Shown piece after piece: positions 1 to 9,445 of a stretch of DNA of 19,875 nt; the stretch's first letter is position 1; every line of letters starts with the position of its first letter. The notes beneath the pieces were generated by a model that was not told where the DNA came from, searched no databases, and saw only the letters and a program-made list of their open reading frames with translations. The translations under genes and the position numbers were made by a program. The stretch is from Chloroflexota bacterium (GTDB lineage Bacteria; Chloroflexota; Limnocylindria; Limnocylindrales; CSP1-4), in NCBI GenBank assembly GCA_013813905.1, contig JACCQX010000064.1, positions 1 through 19,875 of the forward strand, written 5' to 3'.

Positions 1-284
1 CCGAGACGTGCGAGGTGCTCCTGGAAGACCTGGCGACCGCGAAGCGTGGCGGCTGCACGGATCACCACGCGCAGGGCCAGATCGTGGGACATCGGCGAGG
101 GGAATACCCGGGCGAGGCCCGGCGGGATCGGCTCTGTCGGCTGACTCCAGATCGGAAAGCACACCAACTCGAGATCGGTCTGACCGTCCAGGGCTCGATA
201 GATGCCCAGGTCACGCAGCTTGGCGCCGGAGGCGGCCTGCCACGGCACGTCGGCTGTGGCGAACAGGACTTTCGAGCGCTTCAC
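1..284 (-). CDS. GT4-like glycosyltransferase, N-terminal fragment (runs off left edge)
   Basis: The minus-strand frame stays open from a GTG at 284 to the window edge, giving 94 codons. The product begins MKRSKVLFATADVPW and continues QAASGAKLRDLGIYRAL. This is the first beta strand, glycine turn and helix of a GT-B fold N-terminal domain, as in GT4 enzymes that transfer sugars from nucleotide donors in the cytoplasm. The donor-binding C-terminal half lies outside the window. I chose GTG 284 because it sits directly before the first beta strand and because a TACGCT box lies exactly 7 bases upstream. An in-frame ATG at 374 would add 30 residues that look unlike a GT N-terminus. The gene is divergent from the flippase gene at 401. 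The family call is fairly sure; donor and acceptor are unknown. Confidence 0.72.
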   Translation of the reverse strand, partial: MKRSKVLFATADVPWQAASGAKLRDLGIYRALDGQTDLELVCFPIWSQPTEPIPPGLARVFPSPMSHDLALRVVIRAAATLRGRQVFQEHLARL

Positions 285-291
285 GTCGGGG

Positions 292-297
292 AGCGTA
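292..297 (-). promoter_or_regulatory. -10 box TACGCT for the left-edge glycosyltransferase
   Basis: On the minus strand TACGCT is followed by 7 bases (ccccgac) and then GTG 284. The spacing puts the expected transcription start at or next to the start codon, so the mRNA would be leaderless. No convincing -35 hexamer is visible. The same arrangement recurs at four other starts in this window. Confidence 0.5.
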
Positions 298-358
298 TCC
301 CGGCTGATCCGACATCCGCTCTCACGCGCAGTGCCCAGGTCGCGCCGCTCGTTGGCAC

Positions 359-364
359 TATCCT
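359..364 (+). promoter_or_regulatory. Candidate -10 box TATCCT upstream of flippase gene
   Basis: TATCCT followed by CC lies about 37 bases before GTG 401. Transcription would be expected to start near 372, beside an ATG at 373 that opens only a six-codon frame (373-393). The hexamer is identical to the one before the ligase start at 14540. There is no clear -35 box. A second box, TAGGGT at 469-474, could serve a shorter flippase form. The assignment is tentative. Confidence 0.35.
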
Positions 365-400
365 CCGGGATCATGCGCGCGGACCACTCATGACCACAGG

Positions 401-1972
401 GTGGCAACGCCTGCCACTCCGCTGCCTGTGCCCCTCCTGACCCCCACGCCGCCTTCGGGCGCACTTGCTAGGGTGGAGCCGGGTGACACCGACGACGGGA
501 TCGATCCCCTCCATGGCGTGGCGCGCCATGGTGCCTGGCACCTGGCGGCCCTTGTCGTGCCCGGCCTGTACGCCGTCCTGCTCATCGCCTACCTCCTGCG
601 CGCGCTCGGGCCCGAGGCCTACGGGATCTGGGCGGCTGCCACAGCCCTCGTCGGCTACCTGACGCTGCTTGACGCCGGTCTCTCGACGACGACCGCGCGA
701 GCGGCGGCCCGTGCCGTAGCCGGCGACGCGGAAGCTATCGAGCAGGTTCGAACCGCTTACGGGGCGTACGCGCTGCTGGGTGGCCTCGCGGTCGTGATAG
801 GGACGCTCGTGGGAACCCTCATCCCGGTGATCCTGCGTCTGGAGGGGTCCGTTGCACAGGAAGCGTGGACGGTGGCCGCCTTCCTTGCCCTCGACCTCGG
901 CATCGTCATCGGTACCGCCGGCTGGATGGGCACCCTGCGGGGAACTCGTCGCTTTCGAGAGATGCTCCTGGTGAACGCGGTACAGGTGGCCGTCGCGGGG
1001 CTTTTCCTCATCATGCTCTTGCCGCCGCTGGGCCTCGTCGGTGCTGCTGCTGCCCAACCCATCGGGCGGCTCGTCGGACGGTCGTTGGCCGCCCTGATAC
1101 TCCTGCGACAGGTGAGCTGGTTCCGGGCACGACCGCACTGGCCCGGCTGGGCCAACATCCGGACCGTCACGGCGTTCTCGCTGCCCATCCTGGCCATGCA
1201 GACAGCCACGCAACTTGGCGTGGGCACGGATGTGGTCATCGTCGGCGCGGCTGCCGGGCCGGCGGCTGCCGGCCTCTACGCCGCCGGCGCTCAACTCTCG
1301 CGCTACGTGGGTTACTTCCTGTTCCCAGGCTTGGGAGTCTTGTTGCCGTCATTCGCGGCAGCCTTCGTTAGACGACCCGAGGCCGTACCGGAGCTGGTCC
1401 GCCGTGCCGTTCTCATGACCGGACTGATCGGCGGGACGGTATACGGCTCGATGGCGTTACAGGCCGACGATCTGCTCCAGATCTGGTCCGGCCAGTCGGC
1501 GGCGTTGAGCGTCCAGGTGCTGATCCTGTACGCCGTGGCCTGGACGATCGTGACACCCACGCATGTCATGATGCTCATGGTCATCGCGAGCGGCCGGCAC
1601 CGTGTCATCGGGGCGATCGTGCTCGCCGAGGCGCTGGTGAACCTCCTGCTGTCGATCCTCTTGGTCGCGATCATGGGCCCCGTCGGCGCGGCAGTGTCGA
1701 GCTTCGTGGTCATCCTCGCCGACGACCTGTTCGTCCTTCCCGTGGTATCGGCACGAGCGCTCCAGACGCCGACGCGGCCGATCCTCCAGGGTTCCCTGGG
1801 AGGTGCGGCCGCTGGGATCGGCATCGCGGCGGCCGTCAACCTGGTGCCGGGGAGCGGCGCCGAAGCCCTGCTCCTCCGTGGCGGGCTCGCGCTGGCCGTG
1901 CTTGCGCTGACCATCGCGGTGTTCGTTCCAGGAAGCAGGGCACTCATCGCCGGGCGCCCCAGCGCCGGCTGA
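401..1972 (+). CDS. Wzx-type polysaccharide flippase (first copy)
   Basis: This 523-residue membrane protein has 12 or more hydrophobic segments. It resembles Wzx/RfbX lipid-linked oligosaccharide flippases of the MOP superfamily, which move undecaprenyl-diphosphate glycans across the cytoplasmic membrane. The family-like start is around residues 45-95: a hydrophobic segment, then LLRALGPEAYGIW and a GYLTLLDAGLS stretch. The second half has the usual AAAGPAAAGLYAAGAQL and paired-helix pattern. The first 40 residues are Pro/Thr-rich and poorly convincing as protein, so GTG 473 or GTG 518 are alternative starts in the same frame. The stop lies 7 bases before the methyltransferase ATG, so the two genes are probably co-transcribed. 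A second flippase lies at 15592. Substrate specificity cannot be read from the sequence. Confidence 0.82.
   Translation: MATPATPLPVPLLTPTPPSGALARVEPGDTDDGIDPLHGVARHGAWHLAALVVPGLYAVLLIAYLLRALGPEAYGIWAAATALVGYLTLLDAGLSTTTARAAARAVAGDAEAIEQVRTAYGAYALLGGLAVVIGTLVGTLIPVILRLEGSVAQEAWTVAAFLALDLGIVIGTAGWMGTLRGTRRFREMLLVNAVQVAVAGLFLIMLLPPLGLVGAAAAQPIGRLVGRSLAALILLRQVSWFRARPHWPGWANIRTVTAFSLPILAMQTATQLGVGTDVVIVGAAAGPAAAGLYAAGAQLSRYVGYFLFPGLGVLLPSFAAAFVRRPEAVPELVRRAVLMTGLIGGTVYGSMALQADDLLQIWSGQSAALSVQVLILYAVAWTIVTPTHVMMLMVIASGRHRVIGAIVLAEALVNLLLSILLVAIMGPVGAAVSSFVVILADDLFVLPVVSARALQTPTRPILQGSLGGAAAGIGIAAAVNLVPGSGAEALLLRGGLALAVLALTIAVFVPGSRALIAGRPSAG
511..531 (+). repeat. Inverted repeat around an alternative flippase start
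   Basis: CCATGGCG (511-518) and CGCCATGG (524-531) are perfect 8-base inverted arms around a 5-base spacer. The repeat covers GTG 518, one of the possible flippase starts. As RNA it would form a small hairpin at the start site. It may be chance within coding sequence. Confidence 0.35.
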
Positions 1973-1979
1973 CCGGATC

Positions 1980-2735
1980 ATGGCATCGCTCCAGACAGAC
2001 CTTGGATACCGTGACGCGATGCATGCGCCGTCGTTCTGCGTGCTTCGGTCACAGGACGAAGTACTGGACTCCGCGCGGCGTGGCACAGCACTCGGACTGG
2101 CTCGTCCGCCGGTCTTTGAGAAGTGGTGGGACAACCTCCTGGCTCTGGAGGCACTACAGGGTCTGGAACGGGAACCGGTAGTCGACCTTGGCTGCCGTAC
2201 CGGGATCGTGCTGACCTGGCTGCACCAGCAGGGATTCCGCGTCCTTGCGGGCTGCGATCTCCGTAGACCCGTGCCGCCGCTGCTGGGCACCCTGCGTCGA
2301 CGGCGTCTCGGGGATGCGCTGGCGATGAGCGCGATGTACCTGCGCCACCGACGAAGGATGCACCGGGTCTCCATCGAGTCGACCGGACTTCCCGCCGGCT
2401 CTTTCGCTGCCGCGACCTGCCTGTCCGTCATCGAGCACGGGGTCGACCTTCCACGCTTCTTCGCGGAGGCGCAGCGCATCCTTCGACCGGGTGGTCGGCT
2501 GATCGTCTCCACCGACTACTGGCCCGAGCCCATCGATCTGGGGAACAGCCGCCTATGGAACGACTCCGCGGATGTGATCTTCGATGCCTTCGGACTGGAG
2601 CAGTTGGTCGAACTGGCGCGGGGTGCAGGATTCCTAGTGCCCATGGCGGACGGGTCAGTGGGCGATCCTGTCGTTTCCTACCGCGGACGCCACTACACCT
2701 TCGTCCTCATGACGTTTCTCAAGCCAGGTGGATGA
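1980..2735 (+). CDS. SAM-dependent class I methyltransferase
   Basis: This 251-residue cytoplasmic protein has a Methyltransf_11-type fold. The SAM-binding motif I is VVDLGCRTG (residues 67-75), followed by an acidic strand end in GCDLRRP. The later block CLSVIEHGVDLPRFFAEAQRI, then LRPGGRLIVSTDYW, is the classic motif of this family. Motif I usually reads DLGCGTG; here Arg73 replaces a glycine. The protein probably methylates a glycan or a glycolipid intermediate, judging only by its place 7 bases after the flippase gene. ATG 1980 is used; ATG 2019 (residue 14) is an alternative. The last 81 bases overlap the end of the convergent ligase gene. Confidence 0.82.
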   Translation: MASLQTDLGYRDAMHAPSFCVLRSQDEVLDSARRGTALGLARPPVFEKWWDNLLALEALQGLEREPVVDLGCRTGIVLTWLHQQGFRVLAGCDLRRPVPPLLGTLRRRRLGDALAMSAMYLRHRRRMHRVSIESTGLPAGSFAAATCLSVIEHGVDLPRFFAEAQRILRPGGRLIVSTDYWPEPIDLGNSRLWNDSADVIFDAFGLEQLVELARGAGFLVPMADGSVGDPVVSYRGRHYTFVLMTFLKPGG

Positions 2736-4244
2736 CGATCCCGCTGTGGGTCGTAGTCGTCGCCCGTCAGTGACGAGCGCGGGCCCTGGGCTGGACAGTC
2801 CCGCCGCCAGGCCCAGCATCGTCCCGAGGATCACCGTCTCTGCCAGCGAGAAGGGGTTCGTTCCGACGAACTGCGCCAGCGCCCATACCGGGATCCACGC
2901 GGTCAGCCACAGGAGTGCCACCCCGTGCCAGACGCTGCTGGCGTGCCGCAACGAGCGGATGAGGCGCAGCCAGGCGACAGCGAGCACCGCGGCGAGCAAC
3001 AGCATGGCGGGCACTCCGCCGGCCAGCCCGACGGTCAGCCAGAGCGAGTTGGGGTCACTTATCTTGGCCGCCGCCGGGATACGATCCGGGCTGGCCGGAT
3101 CGTGCACGGCTGCGTCGAATCGACTCATTCCCGGACCGAGCACGAGCGACCGTGGAGAGTCAGTGACCTCCTGGAACGCCACGATCTGCAAGCGCACGCG
3201 CGTCTGCCCGGCGCGGCTGGCAGAGCCCTCCAGGCCGGGCTCGAACGGGGCTTCCGAGATGATCGGATCAGGCAGATCGGTCGCCGCCAAGCGACGTGCG
3301 CCGACATCGTCGATCAAGACCGTGGCGCCCAGGGTCAGGACGAGCAACCCAGCCGTCAGAGCGCCGGGTACGAGTTCCTGGCGCAGCGTCCCACTGCGAA
3401 GCCGTAGCCGCCACGCCGCATCGATCAGCACGGTCGTCCCCACGCCAGCTACCAGGCCCAGAAGGCCCGCCCGCGAATAGGTCCAATAGGTGAGAAGGGT
3501 GACGAGCACCATCCCGGCCAGACCTCCGAGGATCAGGCTTCGATGCCCGGCGTGCCAGCCGCGCAGCGTCACGGCCGTCACCAACGGGGCCAACAGGATG
3601 CCGAAGAAGGCCATGTAATTCGTATGGAAGAAGAAGCCGGTGGCACGGATCCCGTCCTCGCCCAAGCGGAAGTGAAGTGGCGGCGGTCCCAGCTGCCCCA
3701 GCCGCGGATGCTGAAAGACGTTGGCCGGTCGGAACCATCGCCAGAAGTCGGCCAGGGGGTCCGCGCTCGTCGCACCCGGGTAGGTGACCCGCTCCAGCAC
3801 CGCAGCGGCGAAGGCCACGACAAGCGCGATGCTCAGGAAGATGACCAGTCTGCTCGGACTGATCCGTGGGCGCGCCCGGATGGCTGCGAAGGCCACGGAA
3901 GCGGTGACGCCGGCGCCGAGCAGGTAGACCACGGCTCCCTTTAGATCGGCTCCACCGCCACGCATCACCGCGGCCAACGCGAACCACGCCAGGTAGGCCG
4001 CGAGCAGGAGCAGCCAGGGAAGATCGGCGCGGCGGAGCAGCCGCCATGCACGCCCCGCCAGGAGCAGGATCCCGCCGCTGAACACGACCATCTCGATGGG
4101 CGTGATGTCAGCGAAGGGTGTACGCAGGAGGACGTTCTGAGGAAACCACCAGGCTGCGATCAGCTGCCCGAACGCTGCCAGCAACAGCCCGAGCGCGATG
4201 GGCGCCGCTATGGCTGGGCCTCCCAGGCCCGAACGATCATCCAT
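2655..4244 (-). CDS. Wzy/WaaL-like O-antigen polymerase or ligase (first copy)
   Basis: This 529-residue protein has about 10-12 membrane segments and belongs to the O-antigen ligase/polymerase (Wzy_C) superfamily. Such enzymes join or polymerise undecaprenyl-linked glycans on the outer face of the membrane. Visible family signs are TYSRAGLLGLVAG (residues 255-267, with Arg258), a long extracytoplasmic loop (about 312-398), and DPNSLWLTVGLAGG (397-410) at its end. The loop motif normally carries the WaaL histidine; by my alignment with the second copy it is Asn here, which favours a polymerase role (inference). The start ATG 4244 lies 6 bases after TAGATT. The C-terminal tail is charged and overlaps the convergent methyltransferase gene by 81 bases. 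Confidence 0.78.
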   Translation of the reverse strand: MDDRSGLGGPAIAAPIALGLLLAAFGQLIAAWWFPQNVLLRTPFADITPIEMVVFSGGILLLAGRAWRLLRRADLPWLLLLAAYLAWFALAAVMRGGGADLKGAVVYLLGAGVTASVAFAAIRARPRISPSRLVIFLSIALVVAFAAAVLERVTYPGATSADPLADFWRWFRPANVFQHPRLGQLGPPPLHFRLGEDGIRATGFFFHTNYMAFFGILLAPLVTAVTLRGWHAGHRSLILGGLAGMVLVTLLTYWTYSRAGLLGLVAGVGTTVLIDAAWRLRLRSGTLRQELVPGALTAGLLVLTLGATVLIDDVGARRLAATDLPDPIISEAPFEPGLEGSASRAGQTRVRLQIVAFQEVTDSPRSLVLGPGMSRFDAAVHDPASPDRIPAAAKISDPNSLWLTVGLAGGVPAMLLLAAVLAVAWLRLIRSLRHASSVWHGVALLWLTAWIPVWALAQFVGTNPFSLAETVILGTMLGLAAGLSSPGPALVTDGRRLRPTAGSSSTWLEKRHEDEGVVASAVGNDRIAH

Positions 4245-4250
4245 ACGAGG

Positions 4251-4256
4251 AATCTA
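4251..4256 (-). promoter_or_regulatory. -10 box TAGATT for the first ligase/polymerase gene
   Basis: On the minus strand TAGATT is followed by 6 bases (cctcgt) and ATG 4244. The mRNA would be leaderless or nearly so. The box sits in the 56-base gap after the upstream GT4 gene, giving the membrane protein its own promoter. No -35 hexamer is evident. Confidence 0.5.
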
Positions 4257-4300
4257 CCGGTCGCGGTCGGATGGGTCGCCGCACGTCACCGTGGACGCTT

Positions 4301-5404
4301 CTAGCCGAGCGCCCGATCGTAGACCTGCACCGTCTCGCGCCCGACCTCTGACCACGGCCGCTCAGCGGCCCAGTCTTGACCCGCCGAGCGAAGGCGTGCC
4401 CCATCCTGCACGGCGCGGCGGATGCCCGCGGCGATCGAGGCTGGCGACAAGGGATCCACCAGCACGGCCGCCCCGCCCGCCGCCTCGGGCATGGCACTCC
4501 GACCCGATGTCACCACCGGAGCACCGATGGACATGGCCTCCACGATGGGCAGTCCGAAGCCCTCGTAGAGCGACACGTAGACGAAGGCAGCACAGGCTCC
4601 CGTGAGGATGTCGACGTCCCGCTCCGGCAGGTAGCCGGTGACCACGATGCGCTGCGGGAACGGAGCCTGCCGGATGGCTCGCAGCACCTCCTTCGAGCCC
4701 CAGCCCGGGGCGCCGGCGATGACCAGGCGCAGCCCGGGATCGGCCCTCGCCAGCTCGGTGAACGCCTGGATGAGGCGTCCATGGTTCTTGCGCGGTTCCA
4801 ATGTGCCGGTGGTCAGGATGAAGCGCCCTTCTTCCAAACGCAGCTCATCCAGCAGCGGTCGCCGCTCGAGCGGGTCCGGCGCCTGTCGTTCGGCGTCTCG
4901 GCCGTGAGGCACCACGAAGACGCCCTCCCGGTCCACATGGAAGAGCCGCACCAGCTCCTGCCTGGTGGCCGTGGAGGGCACGATCAGGGCCCGGGCGCCG
5001 CGCACCGCGGCAAGGGTCAGGGGCAGGGTGGCCAGCCGCAGCGGCGGGTGGTATCGAGGATGGCGCAGGACGGAGAGATCATGGACAGTCAGGACGTAGG
5101 GCCGCCCGGCGCGCAGGGGCGCGGCGGCATTGGTGTAGTGGACCAGGCTCGCGCCGGTCCGACGAACGTCGCCATCGGCGCAGCGCTGGAGCCAGGCGTG
5201 GTAGTGCCGCCAACGGAACCGCGACGCCACGGCGACTCCGTCGTCATCGAAGACGCTGCCGGCGCGGGCTCCGATGAGCGGAAAGCGAGCTTCGTCCTGC
5301 GCCCGGAGGACATTCACGAGCCGTCGGACGTAGGTGCCCACGCCTGTGGGAGAGGGCCGGACCGGCGCCACGTCGATGGCCACACGGGGGGTGTCGAGCG
5401 CCAT
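4301..5404 (-). CDS. GT4 family glycosyltransferase
   Basis: This 367-residue cytoplasmic enzyme has the GT-B fold of family GT4, with a retaining mechanism expected for the family. The N-terminal domain shows RVAIDVAPVRPSPTGVGTYVRRL (glycine loop near residues 17-24), then the VLTVHDLSVLRHP block. The C-terminal donor domain shows TTGTLEPRKNHGRLIQAF and YVSLYEGFGLPIVEAMS, with the EX7E pair at Glu281 and Glu289. It resembles mannosyl- or rhamnosyltransferases of O-antigen clusters (WbaZ/WbdB type), but the sugar cannot be assigned. The start ATG 5404 lies 6 bases after TAGCAT, giving a leaderless mRNA. The gene is divergent from the GT-A operon that starts at 5541 and is followed by the ligase gene. 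Confidence 0.87.
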   Translation of the reverse strand: MALDTPRVAIDVAPVRPSPTGVGTYVRRLVNVLRAQDEARFPLIGARAGSVFDDDGVAVASRFRWRHYHAWLQRCADGDVRRTGASLVHYTNAAAPLRAGRPYVLTVHDLSVLRHPRYHPPLRLATLPLTLAAVRGARALIVPSTATRQELVRLFHVDREGVFVVPHGRDAERQAPDPLERRPLLDELRLEEGRFILTTGTLEPRKNHGRLIQAFTELARADPGLRLVIAGAPGWGSKEVLRAIRQAPFPQRIVVTGYLPERDVDILTGACAAFVYVSLYEGFGLPIVEAMSIGAPVVTSGRSAMPEAAGGAAVLVDPLSPASIAAGIRRAVQDGARLRSAGQDWAAERPWSEVGRETVQVYDRALG

Positions 5405-5410
5405 GGCCGG

Positions 5411-5416
5411 ATGCTA
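5411..5416 (-). promoter_or_regulatory. -10 box TAGCAT for the GT4 gene
   Basis: On the minus strand TAGCAT is followed by 6 bases (ccggcc) and ATG 5404, the spacing of a leaderless start. It is divergent from the TACAAT box at 5462. Confidence 0.5.
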
Positions 5417-5445
5417 CAGGCCGCCCGACGGGAGCGGGCTTCCGA

Positions 5446-5492
5446 TGCCGGGCTCCCGCCCTACAATCCCGGCACGCGCAGGGTGATGCCGG
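5446..5492 (+). promoter_or_regulatory. -10 box TACAAT flanked by TGCCGG/CCGGCA arms
   Basis: TACAAT (5462-5467), followed by CC, is the best -10 match in the window and faces the operon starting at 5541. It is flanked by a perfect 7-base inverted repeat, TGCCGGG (5446-5452) and CCCGGCA (5468-5474). A third arm, TGCCGG (5487-5492), can pair with the second. The arms could be an operator over the promoter, or the second pair could fold as a 6-bp hairpin near the mRNA 5' end. The expected leader is about 65-70 bases with GGAG 6 bases before ATG 5541. Regulation here is inference. Confidence 0.42.
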
Positions 5493-5540
5493 CTCCATCG
5501 ACGGCAAGTACGTCCTCTCGCGCCGTCACGCGGAGTCGAT

Positions 5541-6431
5541 ATGGAGTCACCGCCCCTCTCGGTCGTCGTCCCCACCATCCGTGGCTGGCCCTTCGCGAAG
5601 CTAGTGCTGGATCCCCTTCGTGAGCAGGCGCCGCGGACGGGCACGGAGGTCATCCTGCTGGATGCCAGTGGCCAGCCGCCGCCATCCAAGGACGAAGTGG
5701 GCTTCCCGGTGCGTTGGCTCGAACGCCCCGGAGCGTCCGTCTTCGAGATGCGCCGCGAGGGCTACGGCCTGGCACAAGGGCAGATCATCGCCACGACGGA
5801 AGACCACTGCACGGTCGCTCCCGATTGGTGCGAGCGGCTCATCGCGAGCCACGCGGCTCATCCCGCTGCCGTGGCCGTCGGTGGTGCGGTCGAGAACGGC
5901 ACCCCTGGGCGGACGCTCTGGTGGGCGGCCTTCTTCCGCACCCAGGGCCCCTTCATGCCGCCCATCCCGACCGGTCCGACCGATCGCCTGGTGGGCGCGG
6001 CCAACCTCTCCTACAAGCGGAGGATGGTGGAACGGCTGGGACCGGAGGACGGCATCCACATCGACAACCTGGACATGCCCGCGCTGGAGCCGGGCGAGGT
6101 GCTGTACGCGGACGGTGGCCTGCGCGTGGCCCACCACCAGCCGACCAGCCTGTGGCGCACCTCCGTGCTGGACTTCCACAACGGCCGAGCCACGGCGGGC
6201 AAGCGGCGTGAGCGCATGGGGCGGCAGGAATGGATCCGCCTCGGCTCCATGGGCGTCCTGCCGCTCTACCGGACGCTGCGCACGTATCGCACCATCCGGG
6301 CGAAGGACCGCCCGGCGGGCACCCTGGAGCGAGCCATGCCCGCGGTGGCCTGGCTGCACCTCTGCCAGGCGACCGGGGAGCTGGTGGGCTACGCCAGCGG
6401 ACCGGGCAACAGCCCGAGCGAGCTCTATTGA
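5541..6431 (+). CDS. GT-A type glycosyltransferase, tandem paralogue 1
   Basis: This 296-residue protein opens with SVVVPTIRGWPFAKLVLDPL, a GT-A (GT2-like) first beta strand, and then ILLDASG. The metal/nucleotide position normally held by a DXD motif reads ATTEDHCTVAPDWCERL (Glu87-Asp88-His89-Cys90). Further blocks are GGAVENGTPG, ANLSYKRRMVERLG, FHNGRATAGKRRERMGR and GYASGPGNSP. All of these recur in the next gene, so the pair arose by duplication. A cytoplasmic transferase acting on a lipid-linked glycan is likely, but no donor can be named. ATG 5541 has GGAG 6 bases upstream. Its TGA overlaps the TTG start of the next gene. Confidence 0.72.
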   Translation: MESPPLSVVVPTIRGWPFAKLVLDPLREQAPRTGTEVILLDASGQPPPSKDEVGFPVRWLERPGASVFEMRREGYGLAQGQIIATTEDHCTVAPDWCERLIASHAAHPAAVAVGGAVENGTPGRTLWWAAFFRTQGPFMPPIPTGPTDRLVGAANLSYKRRMVERLGPEDGIHIDNLDMPALEPGEVLYADGGLRVAHHQPTSLWRTSVLDFHNGRATAGKRRERMGRQEWIRLGSMGVLPLYRTLRTYRTIRAKDRPAGTLERAMPAVAWLHLCQATGELVGYASGPGNSPSELY

Positions 6432-7324
6432 GCCCGGCGCCGCTCTCCGTGGCCATCGCCACGACCGAGGGCTGGCCTTATATGCGTGCGGTCCTGGACT
6501 CGTTCCGCGTCGACGCGGAGCGCCTGGGGGTCGAGATCGTGGTCGGCGATGGCTCGGGCAAGCCTGAGCCACCGGAGGGGGCGCTGCCGGCCGGGACCAT
6601 CTGGCTGCGCTCCGACGCGAACGATGTCTTCCGACAGCTCGCCGATGCCATGCGACGTTGCAGCGCGCCTATCGTGGCCACTACGGAGGACCACTGCACC
6701 GTTCGGCCCGGCTGGTGCGAGGCCATCATCAGGGCCCACGCGGAGCATCCCGAGGCCGCCGCCATCGGCGGCACGATCGAGAACGGATCGACGGACACCC
6801 TGCTGGACTGGGGCAGCTACTTCATCACGCAGGGCCCGCACATGGGTCCGCTGGGCCAGCAGGAGGTCCGCTTCGTGACCAACGAGGCGTGCCTCAGCCA
6901 GAAGCGCTGGGCAGTCGACCTGCTGGACGACGGCGGGGGCCGGGGCGTGTCGATGATCTTCCACACGCGCGCTCTTCACGACCAGCGCCACAGCCTGCGC
7001 GTCGACGATCGCTTCAGCGTGGACCACTTCCAGTCCATCGGCTTCCGCGAGACCACGACCATCCACTTCCACAACGGCCGGACCATCGCGGGCTTCCGAC
7101 GCCGCCGGATGCGCCGAGGCGACTGGCTGAGAGTGGCGCTGGCCGGTCTCCTGCCCGCATATCGCGTCGGCCGCATCCTGCGCGTCTGTCTGCCGAAGCG
7201 GAGGCACGGCCGCGAGCTGCTGGCCAGCCTGCCCTGGGCCGTCTGGTGCGAGTACTCCGCCGGCCTGGGCCACCTGGTGGGGTACGCGACCGGTCCAGGC
7301 GACAGCCCTCGCCATCTGCGCTGA
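6428..7324 (+). CDS. GT-A type glycosyltransferase, tandem paralogue 2
   Basis: This is a 298-residue paralogue of the preceding protein. I place the start at TTG 6428, giving MSPAPLSVAIATTEGWPYM, because this aligns with the N-terminus of paralogue 1. TTG overlaps the previous TGA in a TTGA, typical of translational coupling. A longer frame back to 6230 only reads through the neighbour's coding sequence. The key motif ATTEDHCTVRPGWCE again has Glu87-Asp88-His89-Cys90 at the same residue numbers. Shared later blocks are GGTIENGSTD, FHNGRTIAGFRRRRMRRGDW and GYATGPGDSP. Between them the protein differs markedly (an extra ALHDQRHSLRVDD region), so acceptor or donor specificity has probably diverged. 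GTG of the next gene follows after 1 base. Confidence 0.72.
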   Translation: MSPAPLSVAIATTEGWPYMRAVLDSFRVDAERLGVEIVVGDGSGKPEPPEGALPAGTIWLRSDANDVFRQLADAMRRCSAPIVATTEDHCTVRPGWCEAIIRAHAEHPEAAAIGGTIENGSTDTLLDWGSYFITQGPHMGPLGQQEVRFVTNEACLSQKRWAVDLLDDGGGRGVSMIFHTRALHDQRHSLRVDDRFSVDHFQSIGFRETTTIHFHNGRTIAGFRRRRMRRGDWLRVALAGLLPAYRVGRILRVCLPKRRHGRELLASLPWAVWCEYSAGLGHLVGYATGPGDSPRHLR

Positions 7325-7325
7325 C

Positions 7326-9444
<2,119 letters not shown>

Positions 9445-9445
<1 letters not shown>

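Noticed and set aside
469..474. TAGGGT as the promoter of a leaderless flippase mRNA
   Set aside because: The start codon at the right distance (GTG 483) is in the wrong frame, and the in-frame GTG 473 lies inside the box. TATCCT at 359 is the better candidate.
371..1294. A 307-codon minus-strand frame beside the left-edge glycosyltransferase
   Set aside because: It is antisense to the flippase. The real minus-strand gene here is in another frame, starts at 284 and runs off the edge.
1457..2512. A 351-codon open frame on the minus strand
   Set aside because: It runs antisense across the flippase and methyltransferase genes, with Arg/Ser-rich sequence and no motif.
6230..6427. N-terminal extension of the second GT-A gene
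   Set aside because: These 66 codons only re-read the first GT-A gene in another frame. Alignment of the two paralogues supports TTG 6428 as the start.
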